From assembly GCF_006227205.1 (NCBI RefSeq), contig NZ_VCNG01000005.1, positions 1-64,000 of the forward strand: a stretch of DNA of 64,000 nt. The letters run 5' to 3'. The notes beneath the pieces are model-generated. The model saw only the letters and a list, made by a program, of their open reading frames with translations. It was not told the origin of the DNA and did no database searches. Position 1 is the stretch's first letter. Each line of letters begins with the position of its first letter. Of the stretch, positions 41,104 through 50,851 are shown in pieces. This DNA is from Pseudomonas sp. ICMP22404. Lineage in GTDB: Bacteria; Pseudomonadota; Gammaproteobacteria; Pseudomonadales; Pseudomonadaceae. A program made the position numbers and the translations under genes.

Positions 41104-43161
41104 TCAACCGAGTTGAAATCTCCCGGTATTCGCACTCAGCGCCTGGCTTCCCTGGCTCAGGGTATCCGCTGCCAGGTTCACTGCCCGTGCACCATCCAGC
41201 AAGCGCATGGCGGCTTGATCGACCTGCTGGATATTGCCGCTGACCTCGTCGGCCGTGCTGGCCTGTTCGTCCACTGCGGTGGCGATCTGCGCCAGGGTAT
41301 CGGTCACGCTTTGCACCGCGCTGGCGATTTCCCCCAGGCGTTCGCCCAGGCTGGTGACGGCTTGGGCATCGGTCTGTGCCTGCTCGCAGGCAGCTTCCAT
41401 CAGGCTGACTGCTTCATTCACCGTAGCGCGCAGGCTGTCGACCGTGCCTGCAATCTGCTGGGTGGAGGACTGGGTACGCTGCGACAGGCTGCGGACCTCA
41501 TCAGCCACCACCGCGAAACCGCGCCCCTGTTCCCCGGCACGCGCGGCTTCGATGGCGGCGTTGAGGGCCAGCAGGTTGGTTTGCTCGGCCACGCCACGGA
41601 TGGTGTCGACCACCAGTTGGATCTGCTGTCCCTGTTCGCTCACGCGGCCCAGGGCGGCGGCGGTGTCGTTGAGGCGCTGGTTGAGCTGCTGGATGCTCGC
41701 GGTCGTGCGTTGGCTGTCGCGACTGCTATCGGTAGCGATGCGTCGGGTCTGTTGGGCGCTGTCGGACGCCTGTTCACAGCTTTTTGCCACGCCTTGAGAG
41801 GTCGCGGCCAGTTGCGTTGCCGCAGCGGCGATCTGGCTGATCTGCATCTGTTGGGCTTCGACTTCTCCCAGGGCGCCGCTGGAATGGGTATTGAGGGTGC
41901 GCACGGCATTGCTCACCTGCGACGTCTCGTGGTCGACCCCCAGCAGGCTGTTGCGCAATTGCACCACGGCGACGTTGAGGGCGGTGCTGATCGCCGCCAA
42001 TTCGTCGCGGCCTTGCACCGGCACTTGCAGGCTGAGGTTACCGTCACGCAGGGCTTCGGCCAGCAAGGTGATGCCGCTGGCGCTGCGGCGGATGGACGCT
42101 TGCAGGCAGACAAACAGGTAGAGAGCCGCCAACAGCAGGCAGCCCAGCACTGTCGCCACCAGCGTGAACTGGCGGATCGCCGTGGCGTGATAATGGTTCA
42201 GCCGCGTATCCAGGGCCACCAGGGATTGCTGGCGCAAGGCGGCCAGATCGGACAGCAGGGCGTCCAGGTGTTTCTCGAAGTCTTCCGGCTTGAGGCTGAT
42301 GGAGCCGCCGAACACGCCGTCATCCAGCACTTTCAGTTCGGCATCCAGATGCTTGAGGCTGCCTTGGTATTGACCGGCCCAGGTTTGCAGGTCGCTGGGC
42401 AAGCGTGCTTCCAGGAGCCCACCGGTCTTGAGCAATTGATCCCGGGCGTCGCCGATGCGACTGCGCAGGTCCCGAAGTTGCAGGCGGCTCTGCAGAGTGA
42501 ACTGGCCCGACACCACCGAGGCTTGTCCGACGCTGGCCAGGCGCCCGACCCGCTCGATCAGCTCGGGGGTCTGCTGGGTCGAGATCTGGGTCAGCAAATA
42601 GGTTTCGAGCCAGGAGGCGAGGATCAGGCGATTGTCCATCACGATCTGCTCGCGCAGAGCTTGCAGCGCACTGAGGGCGGCGGTGAAGCGGTCATAGCCG
42701 TCTGGCCACCAACCCACGGCGCCCAGGCTTTTCGAATCCAGGCCCTTGAGGCTGGTCTGCAAGGCTTGGTAGCGGGCGAGGATATCGGCTTCGGCGCCTT
42801 CGGCCTGCAAGGTGGCGTTCAGGTCATCGGCGGCCTGGTTGAGGGCCGGTTGTACGGCATCGAAAGCCGCCATCGCGGCAAGCGTGGCAGGCGTAGGTTG
42901 CCGATTGGTTTCCGTGGCGCGCCAACGGGCAGCGCGGTTGCGCTGGGCGGTGAGCAGGTTGTCCAGGTTGTCCAGGGCCAGTAACTGGCGGACCCCGGCA
43001 CGTTCCCCGGAAATCAGGCTGAGCTGATCGCGATAGTCCTGGCCGATGATCCACAGACTGCCCATGAGTGGCAGGATGAAGAGCAAGAACAACAATTGGA
43101 ATTTACCGGCGAAGCCGAAACGTCCCAATAATCCGATGCCCGGTGATAGAAAAGCCTGCAT
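41104..43161 (-). CDS. Methyl-accepting chemotaxis protein
   Basis: A 685-residue transmembrane chemoreceptor. TM1 at about residues 20-40, a long helical periplasmic sensor domain (about 42-320) resembling nitrate/nitrite-sensing type bundles, TM2 near 330-350, a HAMP region, and a cytoplasmic signalling hairpin with [16 protein letters not shown]. The ATG at 43161 is chosen: GGGGAG is 7 bases upstream, while the ATG at 43167 is too close and one at 43296 lacks support. Its ligand is unknown. Confidence 0.87.
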   Translation of the reverse strand: MQAFLSPGIGLLGRFGFAGKFQLLFLLFILPLMGSLWIIGQDYRDQLSLISGERAGVRQLLALDNLDNLLTAQRNRAARWRATETNRQPTPATLAAMAAFDAVQPALNQAADDLNATLQAEGAEADILARYQALQTSLKGLDSKSLGAVGWWPDGYDRFTAALSALQALREQIVMDNRLILASWLETYLLTQISTQQTPELIERVGRLASVGQASVVSGQFTLQSRLQLRDLRSRIGDARDQLLKTGGLLEARLPSDLQTWAGQYQGSLKHLDAELKVLDDGVFGGSISLKPEDFEKHLDALLSDLAALRQQSLVALDTRLNHYHATAIRQFTLVATVLGCLLLAALYLFVCLQASIRRSASGITLLAEALRDGNLSLQVPVQGRDELAAISTALNVAVVQLRNSLLGVDHETSQVSNAVRTLNTHSSGALGEVEAQQMQISQIAAAATQLAATSQGVAKSCEQASDSAQQTRRIATDSSRDSQRTTASIQQLNQRLNDTAAALGRVSEQGQQIQLVVDTIRGVAEQTNLLALNAAIEAARAGEQGRGFAVVADEVRSLSQRTQSSTQQIAGTVDSLRATVNEAVSLMEAACEQAQTDAQAVTSLGERLGEIASAVQSVTDTLAQIATAVDEQASTADEVSGNIQQVDQAAMRLLDGARAVNLAADTLSQGSQALSANTGRFQLG

Positions 43162-43942
43162 GCCCATACTCCCCTGAACACCCTTGCACTCTTTTTGTGC
43201 GTTTCTACACAAATGCTGAAACAGGTGTTCTTTTAAAAGGCCTCGAAAATTCGCTCTGATCGCTCTGTACGCGGGCTCTGTAGCGAAACTTCCCATTCTC
43301 GGTTCCCTTTGTAAGGGACCGCGTTATAACGAAAAATAAGGCAAGATTCAGACCATGGCGTTGAGCTATCACCTTGGCGGCGGGGATTTTTTAGGTCGAT
43401 AGCATGCTAATTAAAAACGTGCCGCACTAAAATGGCGCATTGCGGGGCCTGTCAGCGTGCGCTCCCCGTTCGCTGAGTTGAAACGATACGAACGTTGGGT
43501 CGCCGAGTGTGCTCTCGTCACGACTAAAGTACTGATTTGTATAAGTCCTAAGTTGATGTTGTAGAAATATTGCCCGTGTTAATTTGCTGCTGTGGTTGTT
43601 GGTTTGAATGGATTCTGCGGCTTTATTCAAGGGTGATCCTGGGTGATAGCAGAAGCAGGCTTTACATTCTTTCCGCCTATCGCCCTTGCCTTCCTGGAAA
43701 TAAGCCTCCGGTTTCTGATTCGAACGCCTCTTCCGCTACCGAGTGGATAGAGCGATGAATGCTTTCCCCCCACTTGCCACGTTTCAATGCTGGTAAACAG
43801 CTGTATCGCCGTGTCCTTGAAGGCGTTCGTTCGAGGCGGCGTAAGCAGCGGTGATCGATTGTTATTCGCCACGTCGTGCACACGTTGAAATGCCGCCGTC
43901 GTTGTTGACGGTAGCAATAAATAGAATCAGGCAGGGGTCAAT
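43162..43942. other. Intergenic stretch between two chemoreceptor genes
   Basis: The two receptors are divergent. The 781 bases between hold both promoters and A+T-rich stretches (about 43330-43420, 43540-43580). Several short frames exist in 43570-43917 but none has a ribosome site and good composition. I see no RNA gene or repeat. The size is unusual for a promoter gap and may hide a decayed gene. Confidence 0.5.
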
Positions 43943-46105
43943 ATGAAGTTCAAGTCGTTGCAGGCACGTATTTGTGTCACGGCGGGCGTATGCCTGTTTG
44001 TCTCATCGGTCAGCCTGGTTGCCTACGGGCTCTTCACCGCTCGCGCCAATGAGCATTATGTTTCGACGGAAGTGACGGCACTGGTTGAAAAATCGACGAT
44101 TCGGGAAATTCAGAACCTGGCCGAGTCCCGCGCCAACGCCATTCAGGCCAGGCTGCAAAACGCGCTGGATGCAGCCCGCACCATGGCCAATACCTTTGCC
44201 GCCGGCAAGGCCGTGCAGAGCCCGCTGGCATTGGGCAGGGATCAGATCAACAGTGTATTGCTCAGTGTCCTCAAGGATAATCCTGACTTCAATGGCACGT
44301 ATTCCTGCTGGGAGCCGGATGCATTGGATGGGCAGGATCGCGCTTTTCGAAATGCCCAGGATGGCAACAATCCGCTGACCGGACGTTTCACGCCCTATTG
44401 GACCCGCAGCGCGGACGGCCATGTCGCGGTGCAACCGCTGGTGGAGTATGACTCCCCTGACCGTCACCCCAATGGTGTGCCGAAGGGCGGTTGGTACAGC
44501 GGCCCGCGCGACACCCTGAAGGAAAGTGTGTTGGACCCCATTCCCTATGTGGTCCAGGGCAAGAATGTCTGGCTGACCACCTTGTCGGTGCCGATTGTGT
44601 CCGGCGGCAAGTTCTACGGGGTGGTCGGGGCTGACTTCGATATCGCTTTCATCCAGAAACTCAGCGAGCAGATGTCTGCCGATCTTTACGATGGCAAGGG
44701 GTCTGTTTCGATCATGAGCAACCAGGGACTGGTGGTCGCAGACAGCAAGCGTACGGATCTGATCGGGCAACCCATCAAGGCCTTGTTGCCCGATTCCTGG
44801 GAAAAGGTGCTGAGTGATATCCAGCGTGGTCGTGGCGATGGCCTGCTCAATCCGCAAACGCAGAATATTGAAGTGCTGATGCCCATTGAACTGGGACGCA
44901 CGGGTAAACCGTGGGCAGTACTCATTCGCTTGCCCAAGGCGGTGGTCATGAGCCAAGCGATTGCCCTGGAGCAGGAGTTGCAATCGCGCAGTATCAGTAA
45001 CAGCGTCTGGCAAGTGTCCGTAGGGCTGGGCATTTCACTGTTGGCTCTCGTTGGCCTTTGGTTGGCCGCGGCAAAAATCGTCGGGCCGATTCGCGAGGCT
45101 GCTGCCCTGGCGGCTCAGATCAGCCTGGGGGATTTCTCTCGTCGCTTGGTGCAGAAGTCCGAGGACGAAGTCGGGCAGTTGTCCATCGCGCTCAACGACA
45201 TGTCCGAGAGTCTGCAGCGACAGGTCAGGGTGGCCGAGCGCATTTCCGAAGGCGATCTGGACCTGGAAGTCCGGCTGTCTTCACCTCACGATACCCTGGG
45301 CAAGTCGCTGGAAAAAATGGTCACCAACTTGAACCAGTTGATTTCCGAGGTCCAAGTCAGTGCCACCCGAATCAGTGGCAGTTCGGCGCAGGTCACCGAT
45401 CTGAGTCAGTCCTTGTCCGATGGGGCGGCCAACTCGGCCTCGTCCATCACCGAGATCAGCGCGGTGATGACCCAGATGGCTGCCCAGACCCGGGACAATG
45501 CCGCCAATGCCAAGAAGGCCGATGAGCAATCCCAGTCATCACGGGCCGATGCAGGCGAGAGCGACAAGTTGATGAGCGAGCTGATTGCCGCGATGGCCGA
45601 AATCGATAATTCGGGCAAGGACATCACCGCGATCATTACCACCATCGATAACATTGCCGCACAAACCAACCTTCTGGCACTGAACGCCGCCATCGAGGCT
45701 GCCCGGGCCGGTGAGCTCGGGCGCGGTTTTGCCGTGGTCGCGGATGAGGTTCGCACCTTGGCAGCCCGTAGCGCCGAGGCCGCGCAGCAGACGGCCGCGT
45801 TGATTGCCGATTCCTCGAACAAGACCCAGCGCGGCATGATCATCGCCGGACGAACCGCCGAGTCCCTCAAGAATATCGTCAGTGGCACCAGCGCGGTGTC
45901 CAGCCTGGTTTCGCTGATCTACCAGGCTTCCAGCGAGCAGGCTTCAGGCTTGCAACAGGCCAGTGTCGGGTTGGAACAGATCGATGAGGTGACGCAGAAA
46001 AACCAGTCGAGCTCGCAGGAATGCGCGGTGGCGGCCAAGGATCTGTCGGAGCGGGCGTCGCTGATGCAACGGGTGTTGAGCCGTTTTAAAGTCAAAGGGG
46101 GCTAG
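43943..46105 (+). CDS. Methyl-accepting chemotaxis protein with dCache sensor
   Basis: A 720-residue chemoreceptor: TM1 (about residues 10-30), a double-Cache periplasmic ligand-binding domain (about 35-345; the text G-G-W-Y-S-G-P-R-D and F-Y-G-V-V-G-A-D-F is typical), TM2 (about 360-380), HAMP (about 380-435), and a signalling hairpin with [22 protein letters not shown] lies about 7 bases before the ATG. dCache receptors of pseudomonads often bind amino acids, but the ligand here is not predicted with confidence. It is followed by a terminator. Confidence 0.9.
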   Translation: MKFKSLQARICVTAGVCLFVSSVSLVAYGLFTARANEHYVSTEVTALVEKSTIREIQNLAESRANAIQARLQNALDAARTMANTFAAGKAVQSPLALGRDQINSVLLSVLKDNPDFNGTYSCWEPDALDGQDRAFRNAQDGNNPLTGRFTPYWTRSADGHVAVQPLVEYDSPDRHPNGVPKGGWYSGPRDTLKESVLDPIPYVVQGKNVWLTTLSVPIVSGGKFYGVVGADFDIAFIQKLSEQMSADLYDGKGSVSIMSNQGLVVADSKRTDLIGQPIKALLPDSWEKVLSDIQRGRGDGLLNPQTQNIEVLMPIELGRTGKPWAVLIRLPKAVVMSQAIALEQELQSRSISNSVWQVSVGLGISLLALVGLWLAAAKIVGPIREAAALAAQISLGDFSRRLVQKSEDEVGQLSIALNDMSESLQRQVRVAERISEGDLDLEVRLSSPHDTLGKSLEKMVTNLNQLISEVQVSATRISGSSAQVTDLSQSLSDGAANSASSITEISAVMTQMAAQTRDNAANAKKADEQSQSSRADAGESDKLMSELIAAMAEIDNSGKDITAIITTIDNIAAQTNLLALNAAIEAARAGELGRGFAVVADEVRTLAARSAEAAQQTAALIADSSNKTQRGMIIAGRTAESLKNIVSGTSAVSSLVSLIYQASSEQASGLQQASVGLEQIDEVTQKNQSSSQECAVAAKDLSERASLMQRVLSRFKVKGG

Positions 46106-46153
46106 TACCCGTTCCCAGGCGTATGGCCAAGCATGTCAAATCAGCACAAGAAG

Positions 46154-46183
46154 CCCTGCATCGGTGATGGATGCAGGGTTTTT
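46154..46183 (+). terminator. Terminator of the dCache chemoreceptor gene
   Basis: CCCTGCATC / GATGCAGGG stem with a 7-base loop followed by five T, 50 bases after the stop codon. Confidence 0.85.
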
Positions 46184-46355
46184 GTCAGATCCTGTAATAA
46201 TTCGCCTCGCATGAAGCGTCCTGAAACTCTGTAGGATTTTTATCCCCAATTACTTCAGGTCGATATGAACACCACCATGGAGCCCCCCAGTCGCTTTTCT
46301 CCTCTCGTTCGCTGCACCCCTCTGACAAACTCTTTCCGAGGGAGCGAATAATTCC

Positions 46356-47927
46356 ATGGAATGGATCGTTGACCCCACGGCCTGGCTTGGCCTTTTGACG
46401 CTGATCGTGCTGGAGCTGGTGCTCGGCATCGACAACCTTGTCTTCATCGCCATCCTGGCCGACAAACTTCCTCCAGAGCAGCGGGATCGCGCCCGCATCA
46501 TCGGGCTGTCCCTGGCGCTGTTGATGCGTCTTGGCTTGCTGGCCAGCATCTCGTGGATGGTGACCCTGACCGAACCGTTGTTCGAGGTCTTTGACAAGAC
46601 GTTCTCGGGTCGAGACTTGATCATGTTGTTCGGGGGTGTGTTCCTGTTGTTCAAGGCAACCATGGAGTTGCATGAGCGACTCGAAGGCCATGTGGCCCAG
46701 CGCTCGGGTAACGCGGCCTATGCGATGTTCTGGCCAATCGTTGCGCAGATCGTGGTGCTGGATGCAGTGTTTTCGCTGGATGCCGTAATCACTGCCGTGG
46801 GCATGGTGGAGCACCTGTCGGTCATGATGATCGCGGTGATTTTCTCCATTGGCCTGATGATCGTCGCAAGCAAGCCGCTGACGAATTTCGTCAACGGGCA
46901 CCCCACGGTCATCATGCTCTGCCTGGGCTTCCTGATGATGATCGGTTTCAGTCTCACCGCGGAGGGCCTGGGTTTCCACATTCCGAAAGGGTATCTCTAC
47001 GCCGCGATAGGCTTCTCGATCCTGATCGAACTGTTCAACCAGTTGGCTCGCTCGCGTCGCAAGAAGAGCCTGCAGGGTCGTCGCCCCATGCGCCAACGTA
47101 CCGCCCATGCGGTGATGCGTTTGTTGGGTGGCCACCCATTGGACGCCGACGAGGTGGGTGAAGAGATTGCCGACATGCTCTCAAGCGATGAGGCCGAGCC
47201 GGCGTTCGACCGACGTGAACGGGTCATGATCAGCGGTGTGCTTCAGTTGGCGGAGCGCCCGATACGCGGTGTCATGACCCCCCGCGCGGAAATCGATCAC
47301 CTCGATCTGGCCGACGCCCCAGACGTGATCCGCACGCGGCTGATGCATTCGTCGTATTCCAGGCTGCCGTTGATTCGCAATGGTCAGGTCGATGAGCCGT
47401 TGGGCTTCGTGCACAAGAAAGAACTGCTCAAGGAACTGTTGGCGGGGCACGAGCCCGATCTGGAAGCCATGGCCCGCAAGGCAATCAACTTGCTGGACAG
47501 TTTCACGATTCTCAACGCGCTGGAACAGATGCGTAAGGAGTCGACGCATATCGCTTTTGTGGTGAACGAGTTTGGTGATTTCGTGGGACTGCTCACCATG
47601 ACCGACATCCTCGAATCCATCGCCGGTGAGCTGCCCGATGCCAGTGAAATCGAAGGTCCGAATATCCTGCCCCAGGAGGGCGGTTTCCTCATCAACGGTG
47701 CGCTGAATCTCAGTCAGATTCGCGAGCAAACGGGCTTCCAGGCACAAGCCACCGAGGACTATCAGACACTCGCAGGATTGGTCATGAGTTTGCTGGATCG
47801 CTTGCCGGTCATTGGCGATGAACTCCATTGGCAGGCGTGGCGCATGACGGTGGTTGAGGTCCAGGAGCGTCGGGTGACGAGGGTGTTGTTGCGTCCTGAC
47901 GGATATGAGACAGCATCCAGTCGATAA
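46356..47927 (+). CDS. TerC-family membrane protein with CBS and CorC/HlyC domains
   Basis: A 523-residue protein. The N-terminal TerC/YoaE-type membrane domain (about 1-230; [12 protein letters not shown] near residue 22 and [11 protein letters not shown] near 135) is followed by a paired CBS module (about 305-420) and a C-terminal CorC/HlyC transporter-associated domain (about 435-515). E. coli YoaE and YegH share this layout. Function: probably metal efflux or homeostasis, by family. GGGAG lies 11 bases before the ATG. Its 3' end overlaps the convergent LysR gene by 119 bases. Confidence 0.88.
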   Translation: MEWIVDPTAWLGLLTLIVLELVLGIDNLVFIAILADKLPPEQRDRARIIGLSLALLMRLGLLASISWMVTLTEPLFEVFDKTFSGRDLIMLFGGVFLLFKATMELHERLEGHVAQRSGNAAYAMFWPIVAQIVVLDAVFSLDAVITAVGMVEHLSVMMIAVIFSIGLMIVASKPLTNFVNGHPTVIMLCLGFLMMIGFSLTAEGLGFHIPKGYLYAAIGFSILIELFNQLARSRRKKSLQGRRPMRQRTAHAVMRLLGGHPLDADEVGEEIADMLSSDEAEPAFDRRERVMISGVLQLAERPIRGVMTPRAEIDHLDLADAPDVIRTRLMHSSYSRLPLIRNGQVDEPLGFVHKKELLKELLAGHEPDLEAMARKAINLLDSFTILNALEQMRKESTHIAFVVNEFGDFVGLLTMTDILESIAGELPDASEIEGPNILPQEGGFLINGALNLSQIREQTGFQAQATEDYQTLAGLVMSLLDRLPVIGDELHWQAWRMTVVEVQERRVTRVLLRPDGYETASSR

Positions 47928-48774
47928 ACACCTGGGTTTCAGCCGCTGCGTCCTGGGAGACGCCGTAGTAATAACGGATCAACGGCAGGCGCAAGGAGGG
48001 AAACGGGCAGGTCAGTCGCCCTGTGGATAAGTCCCTGCCCAACAATGACGCCGGACACAGGGCCACTCCCAGGCCATCGACGGCGGCTTGCAACACCAGA
48101 TGCATATGGTCCAATTGCAGGGTCGGTTGGGTTCGCAACTGAGCGATACCCGCCTGCCTGGCCCAGTCCTGCCAGTCGCTGCTGCGGGTTTTACCGGTCA
48201 GCAGCGTGTGCTGGAACAGATCATTCGGGCTGTCCAGCGGCTGGCGTTGCAGCAGCGACGGGGCGGCGACCAGTATCAGGTGGTCTTCCAGTAACGCGTG
48301 GGGTTGAACGTTGGCGGACCATCCGGACTGTCCACGGCGAACCACGACGTCAAACACCTCGCGCGATTGATCCGGCGGCAGGGTGCTGGTAACCACTTCA
48401 GGGTAGATATCCGGATACAGCGCCATGAAGTTGGGCAATCGCGGAATCAGCCAGCGCACCGCGAAGGATGGACGCACATTGATCGTCACCTTGCGCCGCG
48501 AAGCACTCCGGGTCAGGGCGGTCGCGGCATTGGCAATCTGTGCAAGGGCCATGCTGACCTGTTCATAAAACGTCTGGCCGGCCGACGTGAGCACGGATTG
48601 GCGGGTGCGACGTTCGAAAAGCAGCACCCCCAGGTGTTCTTCGAGCAGCTTGATATGACGGCTGACAGCGCTGTGGCTGACATGCAGTTCTTCGGCCGCA
48701 CGGCTGAAACTCTGGTGGCGAGCGGCAGCGGCGAAGGCACGCACGGCGTTCAAGGGCGGGAGGTCGGCAATCAT
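47809..48774 (-). CDS. LysR-family transcriptional regulator
   Basis: A 321-residue LysR protein. The winged helix-turn-helix spans residues about 7-65 ([17 protein letters not shown]), with an effector-binding domain after residue 95. A GcvA-like style of alpha-helix text (W-L-I-P-R-L-P-N-F) is present. It is divergent from the LysE-family gene (93 bases between starts), the classic arrangement for its target. The C-terminal about 40 codons overlap the TerC gene on the other strand and are proline-rich, unusual for the family. Confidence 0.9.
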   Translation of the reverse strand: MIADLPPLNAVRAFAAAARHQSFSRAAEELHVSHSAVSRHIKLLEEHLGVLLFERRTRQSVLTSAGQTFYEQVSMALAQIANAATALTRSASRRKVTINVRPSFAVRWLIPRLPNFMALYPDIYPEVVTSTLPPDQSREVFDVVVRRGQSGWSANVQPHALLEDHLILVAAPSLLQRQPLDSPNDLFQHTLLTGKTRSSDWQDWARQAGIAQLRTQPTLQLDHMHLVLQAAVDGLGVALCPASLLGRDLSTGRLTCPFPSLRLPLIRYYYGVSQDAAAETQVFIDWMLSHIRQDATTPSSPDAPGPQPPSCATPANGVHRQ

Positions 48775-48867
48775 GCGTCTAATTTAGTCACATCAGGGGC
48801 GCAATTAAAGCGTTTGTCAGCGATGCCCCTTCATACCACTCTGAGCGTCACTGCTTTGGAGTGATTC

Positions 48868-49476
48868 ATGGTTAATTACGGACTGTTTCTGATTCTGGCT
48901 ACCCTGACCGTGCTCAGCCCCGGCCCGGGGGTGGTGCTGACGATTTCCAACGCTTTGCGCCATGGTTGGACCGGTTCGTTGCCCGGCATCTTTGGTATCG
49001 CGCTGGGGGCATTTGTGGTGGCGGGTATCTCCGCCACCAGTGTCGGGCTGATCCTCGCCACGTCAGCCACCGCGTTCACCGTTCTCAAATATGTCGGTGC
49101 GCTGTACCTGTTGTACCTTGGGGTCAAGATGTGGCGGGTGAGGGGGTTCATCCCGGAACTCAATGTCACGTCGTCGCGTCCGTGGCGACGATTCGCCGGA
49201 GCGCTGTCGATTCAGCTATTGAATCCCAAGGCAGGCTTCTTCTTTCTCGCGGTATTCCCGCAGTTCATCAAGTCGGGGGACAACTACTACAGTCAATTTT
49301 TCCTGCTGGTGTCTTCCTATGGCTTGCTTGTCGTACTGGTTCATACCGGATATGCGTTCATGGCCAACCGTGCTAGGGGTTGGCTCTCCACAACCAGGGG
49401 CGCAGGCATTGTTGGCAAGCTGTCGGGCATCACCTTTTTCTGTTTTGGCGTACTGATGGCTTCCGCCAGCAAATGA
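48868..49476 (+). CDS. LysE/RhtB-family amino acid exporter
   Basis: A 202-residue membrane protein with six hydrophobic segments. The family mark S-P-G-P-G-V-V-L-T-I-S-N-A near residues 16-28 (the S-P-G-P motif) and N-P-K-A-G-F-F-F near 120 are seen. GGAGTGATT precedes the ATG. It exports amino acids or homoserine lactone-like solutes by family; the substrate is unknown, and it is likely controlled by the divergent LysR protein. Confidence 0.9.
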   Translation: MVNYGLFLILATLTVLSPGPGVVLTISNALRHGWTGSLPGIFGIALGAFVVAGISATSVGLILATSATAFTVLKYVGALYLLYLGVKMWRVRGFIPELNVTSSRPWRRFAGALSIQLLNPKAGFFFLAVFPQFIKSGDNYYSQFFLLVSSYGLLVVLVHTGYAFMANRARGWLSTTRGAGIVGKLSGITFFCFGVLMASASK

Positions 49477-49543
49477 GCGGACTCGGATAAAGCTTCTTGC
49501 TATCCTGACGCCCCTCTTTCATGGACGAATACTGAGACCCTCC

Positions 49544-49975
49544 ATGGCTAACCACGCTTCCTCCTCCACCGGGAAGATATTGCTGGGCTTGCTGTTTGCC
49601 CTGATAGGTATCGGACTGTTGGTCATTGCTGTCAATCTCACCCTTGATCGCCGCGAGTTTCTCTCCCGCGCGCAGGCTGCCGATGGCGTCGTCAGCCGCC
49701 TGAATGCCGGCGGTTCGCATCCTGAAATCGCCTTTACCAGCGTCGGCGGTGAAGCAATCTCCTATCCCCAGGGCGGGATGATCTTCGGCTATCAGCCAGG
49801 GCAGTCGGTACGCGTGTACTACTTGCCCGAACAGCCCGTCGGCAGCGCTGTCATCGACGATCCGGGTGCGCTCTGGGGACCGTCCGGGCTGCTGGGATGC
49901 CTCGGTCTGATGTTCGCGTTTGCTGGTTTGTCCAAAACCATTTTCCAGTATGGTCGGCGCGTTTCATTCAAATAA
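49544..49975 (+). CDS. DUF3592-type membrane protein
   Basis: A 143-residue protein with one helix at each end (about 12-34 and 112-132) and an intervening beta-rich domain with G-x-S-V-R-V-Y-Y-L-P-E, the DUF3592 signature. Function unknown. It is followed 15 bases later by another gene of unknown function in the same direction, so the two may be an operon. Confidence 0.8.
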   Translation: MANHASSSTGKILLGLLFALIGIGLLVIAVNLTLDRREFLSRAQAADGVVSRLNAGGSHPEIAFTSVGGEAISYPQGGMIFGYQPGQSVRVYYLPEQPVGSAVIDDPGALWGPSGLLGCLGLMFAFAGLSKTIFQYGRRVSFK

Positions 49976-49990
49976 AAGGATTTTGAACCT

Positions 49991-50578
49991 ATGAGCTACA
50001 ACATCCCAATTCCGCTCAACGAGAGTCGTTGGGTGTACCAGACCGCCAGCGGTGGCGGACTGACCGTGGCCGTGGTTGCCGGCAGTGGTGGTTCGATCAT
50101 TCTGCGCTCGCCCCAAGGTGAAGACGTCAGCTACCGCTACGGTGGTGTCGGGGTAGGAGCCGGCTTTGGTGCCCGGCTGCCGCGCTTTGGCAAGGTCAAT
50201 ATCCAGATAAAAGGCAAGAGTGTAGGAGCGGCCGGCGCAGCCGAGGCGTTTCCCAGCTTCGGCAAGGTATTTGTCAGCGATGCCTTGGCCGGACGCGACC
50301 TGACGAGTGATGACATCACCGGCCCCTGCCTATACACCGAAGTGGCAGGCGGACTGGTCGTCGGTGGTTCTGCCACGGCGCTGTTGTTCGGGCTCGATCC
50401 CAAGTTGCTGGCGTTGTCGGTGGCCTTGAGTGCCAGCCCGGCCACATCGATCATTGCTTCCAGCACGGTCAACCGGCAGCTGATGCAATCAGCCAAGGGC
50501 GCCCTGGTCATGGCGGGCATGAACGCCGGTGTACAGGCCGGTGGTGGGGCGGCGATCTATATTGGCTATCTGTTCTAA
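49991..50578 (+). CDS. Hypothetical glycine-rich membrane protein
   Basis: A 195-residue protein, glycine-, alanine- and serine-rich, with three or four hydrophobic stretches in the second half. No motif recognised. AAAGGA sits about 12 bases upstream of the ATG, and it follows the DUF3592 gene closely, suggesting joint function. Confidence 0.65.
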   Translation: MSYNIPIPLNESRWVYQTASGGGLTVAVVAGSGGSIILRSPQGEDVSYRYGGVGVGAGFGARLPRFGKVNIQIKGKSVGAAGAAEAFPSFGKVFVSDALAGRDLTSDDITGPCLYTEVAGGLVVGGSATALLFGLDPKLLALSVALSASPATSIIASSTVNRQLMQSAKGALVMAGMNAGVQAGGGAAIYIGYLF

Positions 50579-50591
50579 CCCGCCATAAAAA

Positions 50592-50687
50592 ACTGTGGGA
50601 GCGAGCCTGCTCGCGATGGCGGTGTTTATTCAGCTGGCATTGATGCCGACTGTTGCGCCGCTATCGCGAGCGGGCTCGCTCCCACAG
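50592..50687. repeat. REP pair
   Basis: Inverted CTGTGGGAGCGAGCCTGCTC and GAGCGGGCTCGCTCCCACAG about 55 bases apart; same subtype as at 3824. Confidence 0.85.
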
Positions 50688-50730
50688 AGTTCGTGCTCAT
50701 GTCGAGCCACTGCAGCGTCCATGAGCCCAT

Positions 50731-50760
50731 GAAAAAGCCGCGAATCAACGCGGCTTTTTC
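50731..50760. terminator. Bidirectional terminator
   Basis: GAAAAAGCCGCG / CGCGGCTTTTTC perfect stem, with T and A tails on either side. It ends the DUF3592 pair's transcript. Confidence 0.85.
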
Positions 50761-50851
50761 ATGACTTCAAAAAGCCGCCCGTCGAGCGCTGCTGGCACCG
50801 ACTTGTCGCTCTACTAGAGTGACGGGTCCACCCCCCTTAAAGGATTAAGAC

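Noticed and set aside
43700..43760. A possible tRNA, because of a GATTCGAAC stretch
   Set aside because: No acceptor stem, D-arm or anticodon arm can be formed around it.
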